This document shows, piece after piece, positions 25,487 through 34,701 of a DNA stretch of 64,000 nt. Source of the DNA: CAIJXB01 sp964439595 (GTDB taxonomy: Bacteria > Chlamydiota > Chlamydiia > Chlamydiales > Rhabdochlamydiaceae); NCBI GenBank assembly GCA_964439595.1, contig CAYTOK010000004.1:53796-117795 (forward strand), read 5' to 3'. The notes under the pieces are model-generated. The model did no database searches and had not been told where the DNA came from. It saw nothing but the letters and a program-made list of their open reading frames with translations. Numbering within the stretch: the first letter of the stretch is position 1; each line of letters starts with the position of its first letter. The position numbers and the translations under genes were made by a program.

Positions 25487-26337
25487 CAAAAAAAACACTC
25501 TACGGCATCAGTTGTACTTTACTTATACTTATTTCCTTATGTGTTTATCAAAGTGCCATATCTTCTATGATCTTTTTCAGAGGTCCTGCTAAAAACTTTA
25601 CTAGTTACCCCCCTGAAGTGGAGTCATTTCTAAAAAAACCTCTACACTTTATTGGCATGGGCTCTCAATGTATAGCTTTTTCCAGTGAAGAGGAGTCTTA
25701 CGTACTCAAGGTTTGTAAGGCGAACCGTTATCAGATTCCAGCATTCTTAGAAAACCCCCTGGTTTCTTTTTTTTGTAACCACTACTTACGAGCAAAACAA
25801 CTAAGAAAACAAGAAAAACAAAATTCTGATTTTTTAAATTATAGGCTTTCTTATGAAAAAGCAAAAAAAGAAAGTGGTATTGTCTTCCTTCATTTAGAAA
25901 AGACAATAAAGCAAAGTGCACCAATCCATCTAAAAGACCCTTTCGGCATCACACACTCTTTCTCACAAGATGATCTCTTATTTTATGTCCAAAAAAAAGC
26001 AAAGCCCCTGGCTCCGTATCTTATAGACTTATTACACCAGAATAAAAATGAGGAACTAACTACTTTTTTCTCTAACCTTCTCCACATGGTAGAAGAAAAT
26101 AGAAAAAATGGCATCTTTATTAAAGACATCAATCCTAAAAAAAACATAGGTGTATGTGAAAATCTCCCTATGTGGATAGATCCCGGAAGAATTATCCAAG
26201 CAACACTAAATCCTGATAACGCACTGGAGCTATTTTCTAAAGAATTTACCCCTTTTCTTGCAAGTTTAGATAAGGACTTATCCCCTTTATTCGAAAAGGC
26301 TAAAACAAAAATCAAAAACTCCTTTTACAGTCCATAA
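25483..26337 (+). CDS. Kinase-fold-like membrane-anchored protein, copy 2
   Basis: This 284-residue paralog of the preceding protein shares the same architecture: hydrophobic N-terminus (about 7-30), FIGMGSQCIAFSSEEESYVLK (56-76, with Lys76), the shared ESGIVFLHLEK block (130-140), and FIKDINPKKNIG (212-223) followed by MWIDPGR (230-236). Asp215, Asn221 and Asp233 sit where catalytic Asp, metal-binding Asn and DFG Asp occur in kinases. The catalytic core is closer to canonical than in copy 1. It probably lies outside the cytoplasm if the N-terminus is cleaved, where ATP would be limiting, or faces the cytoplasm if it is an anchor. Confidence 0.6.
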   Translation: MTKKTLYGISCTLLILISLCVYQSAISSMIFFRGPAKNFTSYPPEVESFLKKPLHFIGMGSQCIAFSSEEESYVLKVCKANRYQIPAFLENPLVSFFCNHYLRAKQLRKQEKQNSDFLNYRLSYEKAKKESGIVFLHLEKTIKQSAPIHLKDPFGITHSFSQDDLLFYVQKKAKPLAPYLIDLLHQNKNEELTTFFSNLLHMVEENRKNGIFIKDINPKKNIGVCENLPMWIDPGRIIQATLNPDNALELFSKEFTPFLASLDKDLSPLFEKAKTKIKNSFYSP

Positions 26338-26397
26338 TTCCTTTTCTTGACCTTAGAAAGGAGATGCTTTATCCTAATAGAAAAATGGAACATCGCT

Positions 26398-27246
26398 ATG
26401 CAAAATATAGATTTTAAAAAATTTAAAATAGGAAGAAAGCAACCCCTTGCTGTCCTATGTGGTCCCTGCGTTATAGAAAATGAAGATTTAGCTCTATCCA
26501 CAGCGCACTTCCTTAAAGAGCTTTGTGAAAAGTTAGAGATTAACCTGATCTATAAATCTAGCTATGACAAAGCAAACAGATCCTCCGGATGCTCTTTTAG
26601 AGGGCTTGGCATAGAGGAAGGTCTAAAAATTCTAGAAAAGGTAAAGAAACAATTTGACGTTCCCGTTGTAACTGACGTTCACTCCCCGCAAGACGCGGAA
26701 ATGGCAGGGCAAGTATGTGATGTCTTGCAAATTCCTGCTTTTCTTTGTCGTCAAACCGATCTTATTCTTGCAGCAGCTAAAACAGGCTCCATTATAAATG
26801 TAAAAAAGGGGCAATTTATGGCTCCTTGGGACATGAAAAATGTCGTAGAAAAAATTCTCTCCACAGGAAATAACCAAATTATTTTAACAGATCGCGGCGC
26901 TAGCTTCGGCTACAATAACCTAGTTAGCGATATGAGAGCGATACCTATTATGCAAAAATTAGGATTTCCTGTTTGTTTTGATGCAACACATTCAGTCCAA
27001 CTGCCTGGAGGAAATGGAACCTCCTCAGGGGGTCAGAGAGAATTCATCCCTACCCTTGCTAAAGCCGCTATCGCCGCCGGATGCAACTGCCTATTTATGG
27101 AAGCGCATCCAGACCCAAGCCGAGCACTTAGCGATAAAGACTCAGTAATTTCCTTTAAGCAGCTCCCCCACCTACTAACAACTTTAAAAAGACTGTATGA
27201 GATTATCCAAGAAGAGGACGAATGTTTAGAACATATACCTTCTTGA
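26398..27246 (+). CDS. kdsA: 3-deoxy-8-phosphooctulonate (Kdo-8-P) synthase
   Basis: KdsA condenses arabinose 5-phosphate with phosphoenolpyruvate in the Kdo branch of LPS synthesis. From ATG 26398 the protein has 282 residues, the family length; an upstream TTG frame would add 17. Visible blocks are VLCGPCVIENED (about 16-27), IYKSSYDKANRSS near 52, VTDVHSPQDAEMAG near 92, KKGQFMAPWDM near 135 and DATHSVQLPGG near 197. It overlaps the LptC-like gene by 25 bases; the two are in different frames. Confidence 0.95.
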   Translation: MQNIDFKKFKIGRKQPLAVLCGPCVIENEDLALSTAHFLKELCEKLEINLIYKSSYDKANRSSGCSFRGLGIEEGLKILEKVKKQFDVPVVTDVHSPQDAEMAGQVCDVLQIPAFLCRQTDLILAAAKTGSIINVKKGQFMAPWDMKNVVEKILSTGNNQIILTDRGASFGYNNLVSDMRAIPIMQKLGFPVCFDATHSVQLPGGNGTSSGGQREFIPTLAKAAIAAGCNCLFMEAHPDPSRALSDKDSVISFKQLPHLLTTLKRLYEIIQEEDECLEHIPS

Positions 27247-27800
27247 GCTTCCTTACAGTTATTCTATTAAGCACCCTGTGGATTGGATTTTTATCTACAC
27301 AAATAGACACTGAAAGGTACAGTAAACATAAAGTGGAATTCTCAGCACTTACAAATAGTGAGCAAACAAGAAAAAACGTGGTAAAGGACCTTTGGATTGT
27401 ACAAGCAAACAAAGATAGACTCCATCATAAAATAGAAAGTAGCAGCTCACTACTCACGCTAAAGCCTAAAGGAAGTTCTATAGAAATAATCGAATATCTG
27501 ACAGGCGTACGATGTTTCCTTCAAGAAAAGATTCAGCTGCTAAACGGCGAGACCTCTCAGCAAATGCGTTTTTTTATAGCTAAAGAAGGTATTTATCATT
27601 ACCAAAATCAAAGCTTTGAAGCCTCTGATGTCCTTCTTTCTATGTATAAAATCCCGGGAAGAGACCTCCCTTTGAATCTTACTCATTACCACCCCTTTTT
27701 AAAAGGTAGCGCAGAAAACGTGGAATTTTCCTTGGAAAATGGCAAGTCTCTTTTTAAAGCAACCCGTTTTAAAGCTTCTTCTGGGAAAATCAACTCATGA
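27222..27800 (+). CDS. lptC: LptC-like LPS export protein
   Basis: This 192-residue protein has one N-terminal membrane anchor (about 5-26) and a beta-rich remainder, the layout of LptC, which bridges the LptBFG transporter and LptA. Sequence motifs of LptC are weak by nature, so the call rests on topology and context: kdsA upstream, an OstA/LptA-type protein and lptB directly downstream. Its stop overlaps the next start by 4 bases (ATGA). Confidence 0.65.
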   Translation: MFRTYTFLSFLTVILLSTLWIGFLSTQIDTERYSKHKVEFSALTNSEQTRKNVVKDLWIVQANKDRLHHKIESSSSLLTLKPKGSSIEIIEYLTGVRCFLQEKIQLLNGETSQQMRFFIAKEGIYHYQNQSFEASDVLLSMYKIPGRDLPLNLTHYHPFLKGSAENVEFSLENGKSLFKATRFKASSGKINS

Positions 27801-29215
27801 TAAAAATTTTTACTTTCTTACTTTTACCAAGCAGTTTTCTATTAGCTGACCTGACCACCCCCTTAGAAGAAGAACTAAATCTATCTTCTACCAAAGCTGT
27901 CTATGATGGTAACATCCTTAACTTAGAAGGAAGCATCAGCTTAAAGCATAGCCTTGGAACTTTATCTTCAGAAGAAGCATTCTTACAAAAACAAGAAAAC
28001 AAAGCTGAACTTCCTTTTTCTCTGATTCATTTAAAAAAAGAAGTATTTATCACACTGCAAAATAAAGCAACACTCTCTTGCGAAAGTGCAGAGCTCGATT
28101 TTAATGCTTTACAAGGCCATCTTCAATCTGATGAACAAAAAAAAGTCACCTATAACGACTTAATAAAAACTGCAGATGCTACCATTTCACCACTACAAAT
28201 ATCTAGTAAATCCATAGATCTTATATTTACAAAAAGTCCAGAGAAAACCTTTGAAGTCCAGTATAACATCGACCGTTTAATAGCTCAGCAAGAAGTCGTA
28301 ATTAGCTACGCTAAAGATTTCGTCCTGAAGGCTGACGAAGCCACGTATGAAAAACTCACCGGCTTAATAAAAGCCTATCCTACAGCCCCTGAAAACCTAT
28401 GTTTACTATCTTTTGAAGACAATTTTATAGAGACTCCGAAAATAGAAATTAACTTAGATAAAAAACTTCTAAACCTACAAAATCCGAAAGGATCTCTAAA
28501 AGGTTCTTTATTTTCACAAAAAGAAAATGGAGAGATTTTTTTCTCTGCAAAAGAATTAGATTGGGACTACCAAAAAGGGGTTCTAACCTTACATAAAGAT
28601 ATTACTATCAAAGAAGAAAGCTTCGGTTCTCTTCTAGCTGATAAAGAACTACTCATTGAACAAAATCTCTCTCAAAAAACAAATCAACTAAAAGCTATCT
28701 ATGTTAACGGGCCCAGTGTGCTATCTCAAAAAGATGCCACATTAATTTCCTCAGGGCAGCTTCATTTAGACGGAGAAAAAAGACAAATCATAGCGATTAG
28801 CCCTAAAAACAAGCAGCTCCTTTATATAGATTCCAAAATGCAGCTAGAAGCAAATCAAGCGCTTTTAGAATATACAGAATCCTCACAAGATATTTCTTCT
28901 TTAACAGTAAAGGGGAATGTGAAAATTAAAACTACAGATCTAGAAAAAAAACCAAAGTATGGGCTAGCAGATCGCCTAACGTACTCTCCTGAAACAAAAA
29001 CTCTTATTTTACTTGCTAATCCCGGTAAAAAAGTACTTTTCCAAGATTTAGAAGACGAAATTTCTATGAGCGCGCAAGAGGTGCATCTCACTCAAAACCC
29101 CAACACAGGAAAAATGGACATTAAAGGAATAGGAAACCTAAAGCTCTTTCTTTCCAGTGAGGAGCTTACATTACTACAAAATTCTCTAAATCAGGAGGCC
29201 CCAGCTCATGAATGA
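27797..29215 (+). CDS. LptA/OstA-type periplasmic protein
   Basis: This 472-residue protein begins with a signal peptide (MIKIFTFLLLPSSFLLADL). Two or three stretches of repeated beta-strands follow, such as STKAVYDGNILNLEGSISL near 31 and LEYTESSQDISSLTVKGNV near 355, which resemble the OstA beta-jellyroll of LptA/LptD. It is longer than a usual LptA (about 180) and lacks an LptD barrel, so it may be a multi-domain LptA forming a longer periplasmic bridge. It overlaps lptB by 8 bases. Confidence 0.65.
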   Translation: MIKIFTFLLLPSSFLLADLTTPLEEELNLSSTKAVYDGNILNLEGSISLKHSLGTLSSEEAFLQKQENKAELPFSLIHLKKEVFITLQNKATLSCESAELDFNALQGHLQSDEQKKVTYNDLIKTADATISPLQISSKSIDLIFTKSPEKTFEVQYNIDRLIAQQEVVISYAKDFVLKADEATYEKLTGLIKAYPTAPENLCLLSFEDNFIETPKIEINLDKKLLNLQNPKGSLKGSLFSQKENGEIFFSAKELDWDYQKGVLTLHKDITIKEESFGSLLADKELLIEQNLSQKTNQLKAIYVNGPSVLSQKDATLISSGQLHLDGEKRQIIAISPKNKQLLYIDSKMQLEANQALLEYTESSQDISSLTVKGNVKIKTTDLEKKPKYGLADRLTYSPETKTLILLANPGKKVLFQDLEDEISMSAQEVHLTQNPNTGKMDIKGIGNLKLFLSSEELTLLQNSLNQEAPAHE

Positions 29216-29936
29216 ACCTCTTCTACAAATTGAAAACCTCCAAAAAAGCTATGGCGGAAAAGCTGTGGTTAACGGGTTAACCTTTCACGTGGGCAAAGGA
29301 GAAGTTGTAGGGCTTTTAGGGCCTAATGGGGCTGGTAAAACAACAGCCTTTTATATGACAATTGGCCTAATCAGACCGGATAATGGCAAGGTTTTTTTTA
29401 AAAAACAAGATGTCACCTACCTACCCATTCATAAGCGCTCCCATATGGGCATAGGATATCTAGCGCAAGAGCCCTCTGTATTTCGTGATTTATCGGTGGA
29501 AGACAATATTCTTTGCATACTACAAACTCTCCCCCTTTCTAAAGAAGAGCAAAAAATCCGTCTAGAAGAGCTTTTAAAGGAGCTAGGACTTACCCGCCTT
29601 AAGTTAAAAAAAGCGTGTACCCTTTCCGGAGGAGAACGTAGAAGGCTAGAGATCACTAGGTCTTTAGTAACCAATCCCTCACTTCTTCTTCTCGATGAAC
29701 CTTTTGCCAATATTGACCCTATCGCAGTACAAGACGTAAAGAAAATGATCTTACTTTTAAAAAGTAAGGGAATTAGTGTTCTTATTACAGATCATAACGC
29801 ACGAGAGATCTTCTCTATTGTTGATAGAAGCTATCTTGTCGGAGAAGGAAAAGTAATGGCTTCAGGAACTGTCAATGAGCTACTACACCATAAAGAAGCA
29901 AGAAAATCCTACTTTGGAGACGAGTTTCGCGTTTAG
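29208..29936 (+). CDS. lptB: LPS export ABC transporter ATPase
   Basis: This 242-residue ABC ATPase powers LPS extraction by LptFG. It has Walker A GLLGPNGAGKTT (35-46), a Q-loop in YLAQEPSVFRDLSVEDNI near 83, the ABC signature LSGGERRRLEI near 138, Walker B LLLLDEPFANIDPIAV near 158 and the switch histidine in ITDHNARE near 192. The EPSVFRDLSV and GGERRR variants are typical of LptB. No lptFG genes are in the window. Confidence 0.94.
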   Translation: MNEPLLQIENLQKSYGGKAVVNGLTFHVGKGEVVGLLGPNGAGKTTAFYMTIGLIRPDNGKVFFKKQDVTYLPIHKRSHMGIGYLAQEPSVFRDLSVEDNILCILQTLPLSKEEQKIRLEELLKELGLTRLKLKKACTLSGGERRRLEITRSLVTNPSLLLLDEPFANIDPIAVQDVKKMILLLKSKGISVLITDHNAREIFSIVDRSYLVGEGKVMASGTVNELLHHKEARKSYFGDEFRV

Positions 29937-29941
29937 CTATT

Positions 29942-30448
29942 ATGCAAAAAGACTACATCCTTAAAATCATAGAGCAGTTTACTGAAGCAATCGGAGCTAT
30001 CATAAGTCGAAAGAAAGCTAAAAAGTTTAATGAAGCCAAGGAACTCATCCACAAAACCGCAAAACACCTTTTAAGAATCGATATCGATTTACTACTTCTA
30101 TATAATCCAGACCAAATACTAGACCACTTTATAGATTTTTCACACCGCCTAGAAACAGAAAGATGCATTCTTAGCGCGGATTTGCTTCTTGAACTTGCCC
30201 TCATTGAAGAAGCCTCAATTCAGCCCGAAATAGCACTTCGTCTAAAAGAGCTTTGTTTGCAACTTTACATAGCAGCTCTTCCTAAAGAGATTTCCTTTCA
30301 AACGCCCGAATACTTCGAAAAAGTCGCAATCCTTACAAAAGAGTTGCAAAGCTATCCTCTATCTGAAAAAGCTCTTATAAATATAGACTCCTACAGGAAG
30401 CTATATTGTAAATTTTCAAAATGTTCAGAGACAATTAGGACTAACTAA
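29942..30448 (+). CDS. Hypothetical helical protein, DUF6483-like
   Basis: This 168-residue all-helical soluble protein begins MQKDYILKIIEQFTEAIGAI and continues with KKFNEAKELI near 27 and LLRIDIDLLLLY near 42. This pattern resembles a short family known as DUF6483; that match is from memory and moderate. No enzyme motifs are visible. It starts five bases after lptB and is probably the last gene of the kdsA-lpt transcript. It is convergent with the AAA ATPase gene (4-base overlap). Confidence 0.55.
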   Translation: MQKDYILKIIEQFTEAIGAIISRKKAKKFNEAKELIHKTAKHLLRIDIDLLLLYNPDQILDHFIDFSHRLETERCILSADLLLELALIEEASIQPEIALRLKELCLQLYIAALPKEISFQTPEYFEKVAILTKELQSYPLSEKALINIDSYRKLYCKFSKCSETIRTN

Positions 30449-31626
30449 ATACTACTTGGAATTGCGCGGATCATAAATGTATCAAAAAGTGGGACGGTAA
30501 ATGCAAGTTCTCCATGAGCTGGACTATATACCATGCCTTTTTTAACTAATTTTGATCTGACTGTTGCAAGACTAGTAGTCTTAGTACCTAAAAGATCAGA
30601 AATATCTCCAACTTTATGAGGCCCTGGGCCAAGCTGAGCCATTCCTCTTAAAAAATGCTTTTCGCTAGGCGTTAATCGATCAAAACGCACACGAAAAAAA
30701 TTCTTATCTAACCTTTTCACCACTAAATCTGTTGCACGTTGCACTGTTTCTAAAGTGATTGGACTACCTTTAGCATGGTTCCACGCCTGATATCCCCATT
30801 CTTGTAAAAAATAGGGATAGCCCTTTGTAAGATGAAAAATCTCTTTTAAAGCAAGAGGCTCAAAAACCACTCCTTTTATAAGAGCAGGCTCTTCTAAAGC
30901 TCTAGCGGCATCTGATTCGGATAGAGCACTCACATCAGGAAAGCTAAAAAGTCTCTCAGCATAAGACTTAGAGTTTCCAGCAAGAGCCGGAAGTATTGGT
31001 AGCCCTGCTCCTAAAAGAAGTAAGGGCAGTCTCTTTTGTTGCATTTTATGCATTGCCATAATGAGAGCCCCAAGCTCTTTTTGACTCAAATACTGAATCT
31101 CGTCAATAAAAATAGCAACTACCGTTTTACGGTCCTCCGCAGCTTCTCCAATTGCAATAAACAAATTAGGCAAATCAATTTCTAAATCACCACTATCAGC
31201 AGTCCCTCTTTCCGGGTCAATGTCTAATCCTATTGTCACATCATTTACTGTAACCTTTATAGCTCCAATGAAACTCCTAAGAACAGACAAAGCACGCTTC
31301 ACTTTATTGCCCATCCCAGATACTCGATCTAAATCAAATAAAAGCTTCCAAAGATGAGGGGCAATTAATGACCCTAAAGATTTGTTTTCATGAGACTCAA
31401 TAAAAATGGTTCGATAGCCATCTTTCTCAGCCATACGCTCAATCTCATTAAGCAAAACAGTTTTACCCACACCTCGAAGACCTGTAAGAAGCATACTTTT
31501 TTCAGGCAATTTTCGCTTTACCCGGCCCAAAAGAATACGAGCTTCTTCAAGCACCCAGTCTCTTCCTACAAGTTCTGGAGGCGGCGCTCCCGCTCCTGGA
31601 GAAAATGGATTTACAATTGGGTCCAT
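30445..31626 (-). CDS. AAA ATPase with C-terminal winged-helix-like region
   Basis: This 393-residue STAND/AAA-type ATPase has Walker A as LLTGLRGVGKTVLL (about 45-58), Walker B as VVAIFIDEIQYLS near 168, a sensor in LPLLLLGAGLP near 202, TKGYPYFLQEWGYQAW near 272 and a C-terminal winged-helix-like part (about 325-385). Similar proteins are spread across many phyla with unknown function. Two 10-base direct repeats (TATYCTCATT, 31641-31660) lie just upstream. It sits where murC-ddl is expected after murG, so it may be an insertion. Confidence 0.8.
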   Translation of the reverse strand: MDPIVNPFSPGAGAPPPELVGRDWVLEEARILLGRVKRKLPEKSMLLTGLRGVGKTVLLNEIERMAEKDGYRTIFIESHENKSLGSLIAPHLWKLLFDLDRVSGMGNKVKRALSVLRSFIGAIKVTVNDVTIGLDIDPERGTADSGDLEIDLPNLFIAIGEAAEDRKTVVAIFIDEIQYLSQKELGALIMAMHKMQQKRLPLLLLGAGLPILPALAGNSKSYAERLFSFPDVSALSESDAARALEEPALIKGVVFEPLALKEIFHLTKGYPYFLQEWGYQAWNHAKGSPITLETVQRATDLVVKRLDKNFFRVRFDRLTPSEKHFLRGMAQLGPGPHKVGDISDLLGTKTTSLATVRSKLVKKGMVYSPAHGELAFTVPLFDTFMIRAIPSSI

Positions 31627-31803
31627 AGATTCCTTCTATTTATTCTCATTTATCCTCATTTATACCTAAAACCAAGAATAAATAGAAATAAAAAGAATTC
31701 CCTCAAAGAAAATCAAAAAATACAGCCTGCTTCCAAGCTAGGTAACAGAATTAAAAAAAAATGGCCTAAAAAAAATTTACACAATACACTTATACTAAAC
31801 AAT

Positions 31804-32913
31804 CTACAGACAGTCAAGAGATTTTCTTATTAGATCTAGCAGGCTTATATTCTGCGTGTTTTTCTTAAAACGGTTGATATGATCTCTCATCCCTATATTT
31901 GTCTTTAGAGAAAGCAAACTCTCTAATTTATTTTTCAATTCATTAAAACTAAGATCTTTTTCTTCTAAAAGCAAAGCTCCACCTACTTCGTTTTGTAAAA
32001 AAAGAGCATTTTTTAGCTGATGATTTTCTGAAGCATGGGGATATGGTATTAGAAGAGAAGGAACACTAAAAAGCATTAATTCTGCTAATGTTGCTGCCCC
32101 AGATCGACAAACAGCTCCTCCGGCAAGAGTCCAAGCTAAATCCATCCTATCTTCAAAGGATTTAATGCAAGAAGGGATGTTAGAAGCAGCATAAAGCTCT
32201 TGGATCTTTTCTAAGGAGGCGCTACCACCTACAAGATGGATCACCTGAAAGGAGTATCCTAGGCTTTTTAAAGAAGCTAAAGCTTCTATAAGAGAGCTAT
32301 TTAGCTTGGCAGCTCCTTGAGAGCCACCAAAGATTAGAAAAGTAAATACATCAGGCTCTAGAGAAAAATAAGCTGCCGCTTCAATGCGCGTTATATCACT
32401 AGAAAAGCTACGCCAAAAAGGCATCTGTACCTCTACACATTTACCTTTCATGTACTTAGCAGCCGAAGGAAACTGCACCCCGGAACATACGGCTTTAGAA
32501 GAAAATAACCTATTCACCTTACCAGGCACAGAGTTAGACTCAAAAAGAACGAGAGGAACTCTTCTAAGAAAGGCTGCTACTAAGACGGGAAACGCATGAA
32601 AACTCCCAAACCCCACAACAAGAACAGGACAAAGCTTTTTTAATAAAAAATAAGCCTGCCAAATTCCTCTAATAAGGGCAAAATAGGATTTTAGCCTCTT
32701 TTTACTAGATGGTGAAGCTGCGGACACCTCTTTATAGGCAAAAAGTTCCCTATGAAAAAAGGGATTTGTAGTAAGACCCTTTCCCATAAATACTAAAGAA
32801 TAAGTCGGGTCTTGGCTTTCTAAATCCCTAGCTAAAGCTTGTGCAGGGAAAAGATGTCCCCCTGTACCGCCCGCTGCGATAATGATTGTTTTACCTCTAG
32901 ACGCCTCTTGCAT
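31804..32913 (-). CDS. murG: MurG UDP-GlcNAc transferase
   Basis: MurG adds GlcNAc to lipid I to form lipid II on the inner membrane face. The start is placed at ATG 32913 (369 residues); a TTG 24 bases upstream is the alternative. Motifs are IIIAAGGTGGHLFPAQALA (about 10-28), VGFGSFHAFPVL near 101, FESNSVPGKVNRLFS near 123, IFGGSQGAAKLN near 192 and CRSGAATLAELMLF near 274. It overlaps ftsW by 17 bases. Confidence 0.94.
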   Translation of the reverse strand: MQEASRGKTIIIAAGGTGGHLFPAQALARDLESQDPTYSLVFMGKGLTTNPFFHRELFAYKEVSAASPSSKKRLKSYFALIRGIWQAYFLLKKLCPVLVVGFGSFHAFPVLVAAFLRRVPLVLFESNSVPGKVNRLFSSKAVCSGVQFPSAAKYMKGKCVEVQMPFWRSFSSDITRIEAAAYFSLEPDVFTFLIFGGSQGAAKLNSSLIEALASLKSLGYSFQVIHLVGGSASLEKIQELYAASNIPSCIKSFEDRMDLAWTLAGGAVCRSGAATLAELMLFSVPSLLIPYPHASENHQLKNALFLQNEVGGALLLEEKDLSFNELKNKLESLLSLKTNIGMRDHINRFKKNTQNISLLDLIRKSLDCL

Positions 32914-34006
32914 GTTTTTTCTCTGACTCTTTGGCAATATTTAAAATAACACTAACAGATAAAAAATTCGCTAGGAGTGAGGACCCTCCCTGACTAAAAA
33001 AAGGAAGAGATGTTCCTTTACTAGGTAAAAGACCAGAAACTACTCCTAAATTAAAAAACGCCTGAAAGCTCAGTAAAAAAACAAAAACTGACGCCAAGTA
33101 AAAAGCCGAAAGGTCTTTACAAGAAATAGCAATTAAATACCCTATAAAGCCTATAACCATATAAATTATAATCATAAGACTTACACCTATAAAGCCAAAT
33201 TCCTCTGCAAAAATCGCCGCAATATAATCGCTTCTAGCCTCGGGAAGATAACTCATTTTCTGCAAGCTTTCTCCAAATCCTTTACCTAAAAGCCCTCCAG
33301 ATCCAGCTGCAATCTTAGCTTGATGAGGCTGATGCCCTTTACCTAAAAGGTCACTCTCGGGGTTCATAAACACTCGAATTCGATCAGGCACGTGCTGCAT
33401 TTTTAAAGCAGCGCTCCCTCCTATAACAGCAAGAGCTAAAATAGGCAAAAGCCAAAATTGCCATTTGATTCTACTTACAACACAAAAAAACACCATAGTC
33501 ACACCGATGATGAATACGGTCCCATTATCCGGTTCAATTAAAATAAGACCCATCGGTATGCAAATTATAGACATCAATTTTAAAAAAAAGCGAAAATCAA
33601 TATCGCACTTTAATAAAGCAATCCTGTGAATGCAATACATGGGAATAATATATTTCACAAACTCTGAAGGTTGAAAAGAATTTCCAAATATATTAATCCA
33701 ACGCCTGGCTCCGTTAATCTGAGATCCCACTCCTGGAATGAGCGCTAAAACCAAAAGCACTGTAAAAAAAAGGAGCAAGAAGCCGCTTAACCGTAAAAGG
33801 GTTCGGTATCCGACAAACCAAACCCCAAGAGCGCATAAAAAGCCGACTATTGCATATAAAGCCTGTCTAATCAAGGCATAGTGTATATCTCTATCGATAG
33901 ATCCATCTAAAATTTCTGCAGATGTCGTATTGAATACCATGACAAGACCCATGATAAATAAAAGAGAAACACAAAAAATAAAAATATAATTCTTTCTATC
34001 TATCAT
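32897..34006 (-). CDS. ftsW: FtsW-type SEDS glycosyltransferase
   Basis: This 369-residue protein has about ten membrane segments. Conserved SEDS blocks are GARRWINIFGNSFQPSEFVK near 100-119, LIEPDNGTVFIIG near 156, GSGGLLGKGFGES near 234 (the periplasmic loop), LPEARSDYIAAIFAEEFGF near 252 and SKGTSLPFFSQGGSSLLANF near 329. It polymerises lipid II at the septum with a class B PBP. Its place between the LysM gene and murG makes FtsW rather than RodA likely. Confidence 0.93.
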   Translation of the reverse strand: MIDRKNYIFIFCVSLLFIMGLVMVFNTTSAEILDGSIDRDIHYALIRQALYAIVGFLCALGVWFVGYRTLLRLSGFLLLFFTVLLVLALIPGVGSQINGARRWINIFGNSFQPSEFVKYIIPMYCIHRIALLKCDIDFRFFLKLMSIICIPMGLILIEPDNGTVFIIGVTMVFFCVVSRIKWQFWLLPILALAVIGGSAALKMQHVPDRIRVFMNPESDLLGKGHQPHQAKIAAGSGGLLGKGFGESLQKMSYLPEARSDYIAAIFAEEFGFIGVSLMIIIYMVIGFIGYLIAISCKDLSAFYLASVFVFLLSFQAFFNLGVVSGLLPSKGTSLPFFSQGGSSLLANFLSVSVILNIAKESEKKHARGV

Positions 34007-34701
34007 CGGATGCGAATCTGATCACCAGGTTTTAACTTGCGAGCCTTCTCTTCATTCATATTATTTAATTTGAGAAGTTCTTCCACCTTTATGTGGTTTT
34101 TTACAGCTATTGTCCAAGGATTATCTCCCGGTTTTACTGTGTAATATTTTGCTGAAGTAGGATCTAAGGGCGCTTTCTGCTCGACTTTAGCCACTATTTC
34201 TTCTTTTTTCTCTGGGACTTTTAATACCTGCCCAATCTTTAACTGTGTCGAGGAAAGATTATTTAACTTCATAATTTCGGAGACCGTCGTATGATTTTGT
34301 TTTGCAATCTTTTCCAAAACATCTCCCTTTTTCACTTTCACTTCGCCGTAAGAATGCTCTGGCTTTACAGGAGCTGCAACTACAGGTTCCGAAGCCGGAA
34401 CTTCTGTAATAGCTTTTAGATCTTCTACAAAAGAAGAGGTGCCAGAAGCGACAACGGAAGACTGTTCTACCTGAAGAGGATCTTGCTGCGTGTACTGTCT
34501 TAGCACCTGATCTACCTCGTCACCCATGACTTTTTTTGCTTCGCTTTTAAAAGGAACTTCACTACTTACAGAGTAAGAAGCTTCTTTTTTTACAGCAAAC
34601 TCTTCTCTTCCTTCTTCATTTTTTAATGCACTTACAAATAAAACAACAAGTAATCCCGCATTAATTAATGCGGCTACAATAATAGTATCTCTACGGGTCA
34701 T
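34003..34701 (-). CDS. LysM-domain peptidoglycan-binding protein, NlpD-like
   Basis: This 232-residue protein has one N-terminal membrane segment (about 8-23), a Ser/Val/Glu-rich linker and two LysM repeats: VKVKKGDVLEKIAKQNHTTV near 120 and YYTVKPGDNPWTIAVKNHIK near 183. LysM binds peptidoglycan GlcNAc units. In Chlamydia the corresponding gene between murD and ftsW is called nlpD, but no M23 peptidase domain is present in this protein. It overlaps both neighbours by 4 bases, indicating tight coupling with division genes. Confidence 0.85.
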   Translation of the reverse strand: MTRRDTIIVAALINAGLLVVLFVSALKNEEGREEFAVKKEASYSVSSEVPFKSEAKKVMGDEVDQVLRQYTQQDPLQVEQSSVVASGTSSFVEDLKAITEVPASEPVVAAPVKPEHSYGEVKVKKGDVLEKIAKQNHTTVSEIMKLNNLSSTQLKIGQVLKVPEKKEEIVAKVEQKAPLDPTSAKYYTVKPGDNPWTIAVKNHIKVEELLKLNNMNEEKARKLKPGDQIRIR

